Source: Affinirhizobium straminoryzae (GTDB taxonomy: Bacteria > Pseudomonadota > Alphaproteobacteria > Rhizobiales > Rhizobiaceae). Taken from it: a stretch of DNA of 60,404 nucleotides. Below are positions 58,013 through 60,404 of this stretch, one piece after another. The notes beneath the pieces are model-generated. The model saw only the letters and a program-made list of their open reading frames with translations. It did not search any database and was not told where the DNA came from. A program made the position numbers and the translations under genes. Location of the stretch: positions 1 through 60,404 of the forward strand of contig NZ_VJMG01000048.1 of assembly GCF_007004135.1 (NCBI RefSeq), given 5' to 3'. How positions within the stretch are numbered: position 1 is the stretch's first letter; each line of letters starts with the position of its first letter.

Positions 58013-59974
58013 TTGTCGCACTCCCAGAAAAAGACCAGACTCGCACTTGCCCTTCTTTCGGGCATTTCCTCCGCATGCATGGGGGCTGTCGATGCCCACG
58101 CGTTGACCCTCATGGACATGCTGCGTGGCAAGACCCGCGACAGCGTGCAGGAGCAGGTGGAGGGGCAGGCGCGTCCCGCTCCCACCCAGCGCGAGATCGA
58201 TCTCAGCGATCCCGAGCCGCTGCCGAAGGTCTCCGCACCCAAATACCTGACCTACCGCACCGACGCCATGCGCCAGATCAAGGCGCAGGCTTTCCCGGCC
58301 GCGCAGGCGGCCGATGCGACGCGATTCCTCGCCTCCGCCCGCGTATCCGCACCGGCTGATGTCGCTGCCGCCGTCGAAGCCTATTACGCCAAGGGTGGTG
58401 CACCGCTCTGGGTGGAAAAGGGGGATGTCAGCGAGCGTGCCCGTGCGGTTCTTGCCCTGTTCGACAAGGCCGCCGACTACGGCTTCGACCCTGCCGACTA
58501 CAGGCTGCCGGTTCCCTCTATGACGACGGCAAGCGTCGCGGACGCATCCGCGATCCCGGCCGCCCAGCCCGTGGCGTCCACGGATGGCGCAGCGACCGCC
58601 CAGCCCGCTGATGCGACCCAGCCTGCCCCTGTGGCAACGCCGGCTGCGCCTGCTCCCGTCGTTGCCGGCGACCAGCACGACCGCGACCTCATGCAGTTCG
58701 AACTCGCCATGTCTGCCAAGGTCGTGCTGTTTGCGCAGGACATGGTGCGCGGTCGCATCGATCCCAACCGCATCTCCGAATATCACGACCTGAAGCGCCG
58801 CGACGCCAAGCTCGATCTGGTGCTGCCCTTCATCCAGACCGCACCGGATACGGTGGCCTATCTGCAGGGCCTGGAACCGAAGAGCCCGGAATATCTGGCC
58901 CTGAAGGCCGAGTTGACGCGCCTGCGCGCCGAAAGCGGCAATGCCCCGCAGGTCGCCCGACTGCCCGACAATCTGGTGCTGAAGCCCGGCAACAGCAGCG
59001 CCGATCTTGCCAATCTCGTCGCCGCCATCGAGCGCCGGGCCTCCGACACGCTGAAGACGACGCATGCGGCGACGCTTGCCGCTTATCGCCAGACGCCGGA
59101 ATACGGTCCGGACCTGGTCGAACTCGTCAAGGGCTTCCAGAAGGAAGCCGGCCTCAAGGCAGACGGTGTGGTCGGTCCCGCCACCGTGCGTGCCATTGCC
59201 GGCCATTCGACCGACGACAAGATCGAGAAGGTCGTCATTGCCATGGAGCAGACGCGGTGGCTGCCGGATACGCTCGGCGACCGCTACGTCTTCATCAACC
59301 AGCCGGCCTTCCGCGTCTATTATCACGATCAGGGCCGCGAGCAGTTCTCGATGCGTGTTGTGGTAGGGTCGCCCAGCCACCAGACCTTCTTCTTCCATGA
59401 CGAGATCAAGACCGTGGAGCTGAACCCCTACTGGGGCGTGCCGCAGTCGATCATCATCAACGAGATGCTGCCGAAGCTGCGCCAGGACCCGAGCTATCTC
59501 GACCGCATGGGTTACCAGGTGGAAGTCGGCGGCAAGGCGGTGTCCTCCACGGCCGTCAACTGGTTCGCTTCGACCCAGTCCGTCTCCGTGCGCCAGCCGC
59601 CGTCCAGCGACAATGCGCTCGGCGAACTGAAGATCCTCTTCCCGAACGCGCATGCCATCTACATGCATGATACGCCGCAGAAGAGCTTCTTCCAGCGGGA
59701 TATGCGCGCGCTCAGCCACGGTTGCGTGCGCCTTGCCGAACCGCGCAAGATGGCGGCTGCCGTCCTCGGCATCACCGAGCAGGATCTCGCCGGCCGTATC
59801 GCCCAGGGCAAGAACATGGCTGTTCCGGTCACGGCGAAGATCCCGGTCTACGTGTCCTATTTCACGGCCTGGCCGAACAAGGACGGCAAGGTCGAGTTCT
59901 TTGACGACGTCTATGGCCGCGACAGCGCCGTGGAAAAAGCCTTTGCCGCCACCAGCAAGGCGCGCGGCGCCTGA
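58013..59974 (+). CDS. L,D-transpeptidase, YcbB/LdtD-like
   Basis: A 653-residue periplasmic peptidoglycan cross-linking enzyme. A signal peptide is predicted (residues about 1-30, ending AHA). A scaffold with a Pro/Ala/Thr-rich insert (about 170-220) follows, then a peptidoglycan-binding segment VELVKGFQKEAGLKADGVVG near residue 373 and the YkuD catalytic domain with FHDEIKTVELNPYWGVPQSI and SHGCVRLAEP containing the catalytic Cys near residue 568. Start is TTG 58013 after GGGGAC; no ATG precedes the signal. L,D-crosslinks are prominent in polar-growing rhizobia. Confidence 0.93.
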   Translation: MSHSQKKTRLALALLSGISSACMGAVDAHALTLMDMLRGKTRDSVQEQVEGQARPAPTQREIDLSDPEPLPKVSAPKYLTYRTDAMRQIKAQAFPAAQAADATRFLASARVSAPADVAAAVEAYYAKGGAPLWVEKGDVSERARAVLALFDKAADYGFDPADYRLPVPSMTTASVADASAIPAAQPVASTDGAATAQPADATQPAPVATPAAPAPVVAGDQHDRDLMQFELAMSAKVVLFAQDMVRGRIDPNRISEYHDLKRRDAKLDLVLPFIQTAPDTVAYLQGLEPKSPEYLALKAELTRLRAESGNAPQVARLPDNLVLKPGNSSADLANLVAAIERRASDTLKTTHAATLAAYRQTPEYGPDLVELVKGFQKEAGLKADGVVGPATVRAIAGHSTDDKIEKVVIAMEQTRWLPDTLGDRYVFINQPAFRVYYHDQGREQFSMRVVVGSPSHQTFFFHDEIKTVELNPYWGVPQSIIINEMLPKLRQDPSYLDRMGYQVEVGGKAVSSTAVNWFASTQSVSVRQPPSSDNALGELKILFPNAHAIYMHDTPQKSFFQRDMRALSHGCVRLAEPRKMAAAVLGITEQDLAGRIAQGKNMAVPVTAKIPVYVSYFTAWPNKDGKVEFFDDVYGRDSAVEKAFAATSKARGA

Positions 59975-59996
59975 GATTTTCGAGAACGGATGACAC

Positions 59997-60027
59997 AACG
60001 CCCGCGGTGATGAGCTGCGGGCGTTTT
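59997..60027 (+). terminator. Rho-independent terminator after the L,D-transpeptidase gene
   Basis: Nine-base stem AACGCCCGC (59997-60005) and GCGGGCGTT (60017-60025), loop of 11 bases, then TTTGCGTTTT. Confidence 0.8.
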
Positions 60028-60101
60028 GCGTTTTGGGGAATGGGCGAACATCCGCAGGGCGTCGTGTCTTCGATTCGCCCCGCTTCGTCCGGCAGAGACA
60101 A

Positions 60102-60404
60102 TCAGGCTGCCGATGCCTCCGCAATCACCGTTTCCACCAGATCTGCCGTCAGTTCCTCGAAATGGCTGATGATCCGGGTCGGCGCAAGCGTGGCGACGGG
60201 AACATCGGAGTATCCAAAGGTGACGCCGACCGAGCCGATGCCGGCATTCTTGGCGGCCATGATGTCGTTGATGCTGTCGCCGATCAGGAGGCTGTGGGCG
60301 GGGTCGCCGCCTGCGCGTTCGATGGTGCCGAGCAGATGGCGGGCATCGGGCTTGCGCACGGGGAAGGTATCGCCGCCTGTGATCGCGGCGAAGCGCCTGG
60401 TCAA
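60102..60404 (-). CDS. HAD-family phosphatase, phosphoglycolate phosphatase-like, 5' end outside window
   Basis: Only the C-terminal 100 residues are present; the frame is open to the right edge. It reads RFAAITGGDTFPVRKPDARH (motif III Lys) and LLIGDSINDIMAAKNAGI (motif IV, GDSxxD), the usual end of Gph-type phosphatases that clear 2-phosphoglycolate made during DNA repair or photorespiration. The N-terminal motif I lies outside, so the subfamily is inferred from the GGDTF and KPD sequence only. Confidence 0.85.
   Translation of the reverse strand: MTRRFAAITGGDTFPVRKPDARHLLGTIERAGGDPAHSLLIGDSINDIMAAKNAGIGSVGVTFGYSDVPVATLAPTRIISHFEELTADLVETVIAEASAA

Overview
The window is high-G+C chromosomal DNA. 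It most resembles an alphaproteobacterium of the Rhizobiaceae (Rhizobium/Agrobacterium/Shinella/Ensifer type); the species cannot be fixed from sequence reading alone. Support comes from the small usg protein, a UvrB with long extra ends, a PleC/PdhS-type histidine kinase, CobS/CobT and MobA/MobB/MoaA, DUF1289 and DUF1800/DUF1501 genes, and rhizobial-type palindromic mosaic repeats. No tRNA, rRNA, transposase, integrase or CRISPR array was seen.

Layout. 1-2.9 kb: end of a coupled catabolic operon (ribokinase, BtpA/SgcQ-like protein, M20 carbamoylase-type amidase). 3.3-4.8 kb: dusA and a convergent overlapping hypothetical gene. 4.8-8.1 kb: an accessory island with palindromic repeats, then an AT-rich two-gene cassette made of a frameshifted DUF262 gene and a HEPN protein, headed by nested inverted repeats. 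8.1-11.3 kb: uvrB, whose 3' end contains palindromic repeats read as protein. 11.4-13.9 kb: tandem twin methyltransferases, a DeoR remnant and a sulfotransferase. 14.1-16.8 kb: DUF1800/DUF1501 pair. 16.8-19.7 kb: Zn/Cd/Pb-type P-type ATPase with a MerR-family promoter and a 40-residue membrane protein. 19.8-27 kb: thioesterase, a chemoreceptor, extensin-like lipoprotein, ddl and a YadGH-type ABC exporter.

27-33.9 kb: membrane aspartic protease with DUF1289, divergent cobS/cobT, a small antitoxin-like protein, a histidine kinase, a nuclease coupled to a uracil-DNA glycosylase-like gene, and an Lrp regulator. 34-39.7 kb: a CHASE3-type chemoreceptor, a beta-hydroxyacid dehydrogenase, CopD-like and DinB genes, a TPR methyltransferase and usg. 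39.9-45.4 kb: a proline-rich OmpA protein, a sulfotransferase-like protein, mobA-mobB and an EamA transporter. 45.6-48.8 kb: a large chemoreceptor coupled to a metzincin-like protein. 48.8-60.4 kb: Cys-cluster protein, MFS transporter, moaA, DUF971, LtrA, a PNPOx-like protein, a diguanylate cyclase, fumC, an L,D-transpeptidase and the end of a phosphoglycolate phosphatase-type gene.

Themes. Several functions recur: molybdopterin cofactor synthesis (mobA, mobB, moaA), cobalamin lower-ligand assembly (cobS, cobT), cell wall and envelope (ddl, L,D-transpeptidase, extensin-like, OmpA), and sensing (three chemoreceptors, one kinase, one GGDEF protein). The strongest candidates for new biology are the DUF262-HEPN cassette with its operator-like repeats, the repeat-built UvrB tail, and the chemoreceptor-metzincin pair.
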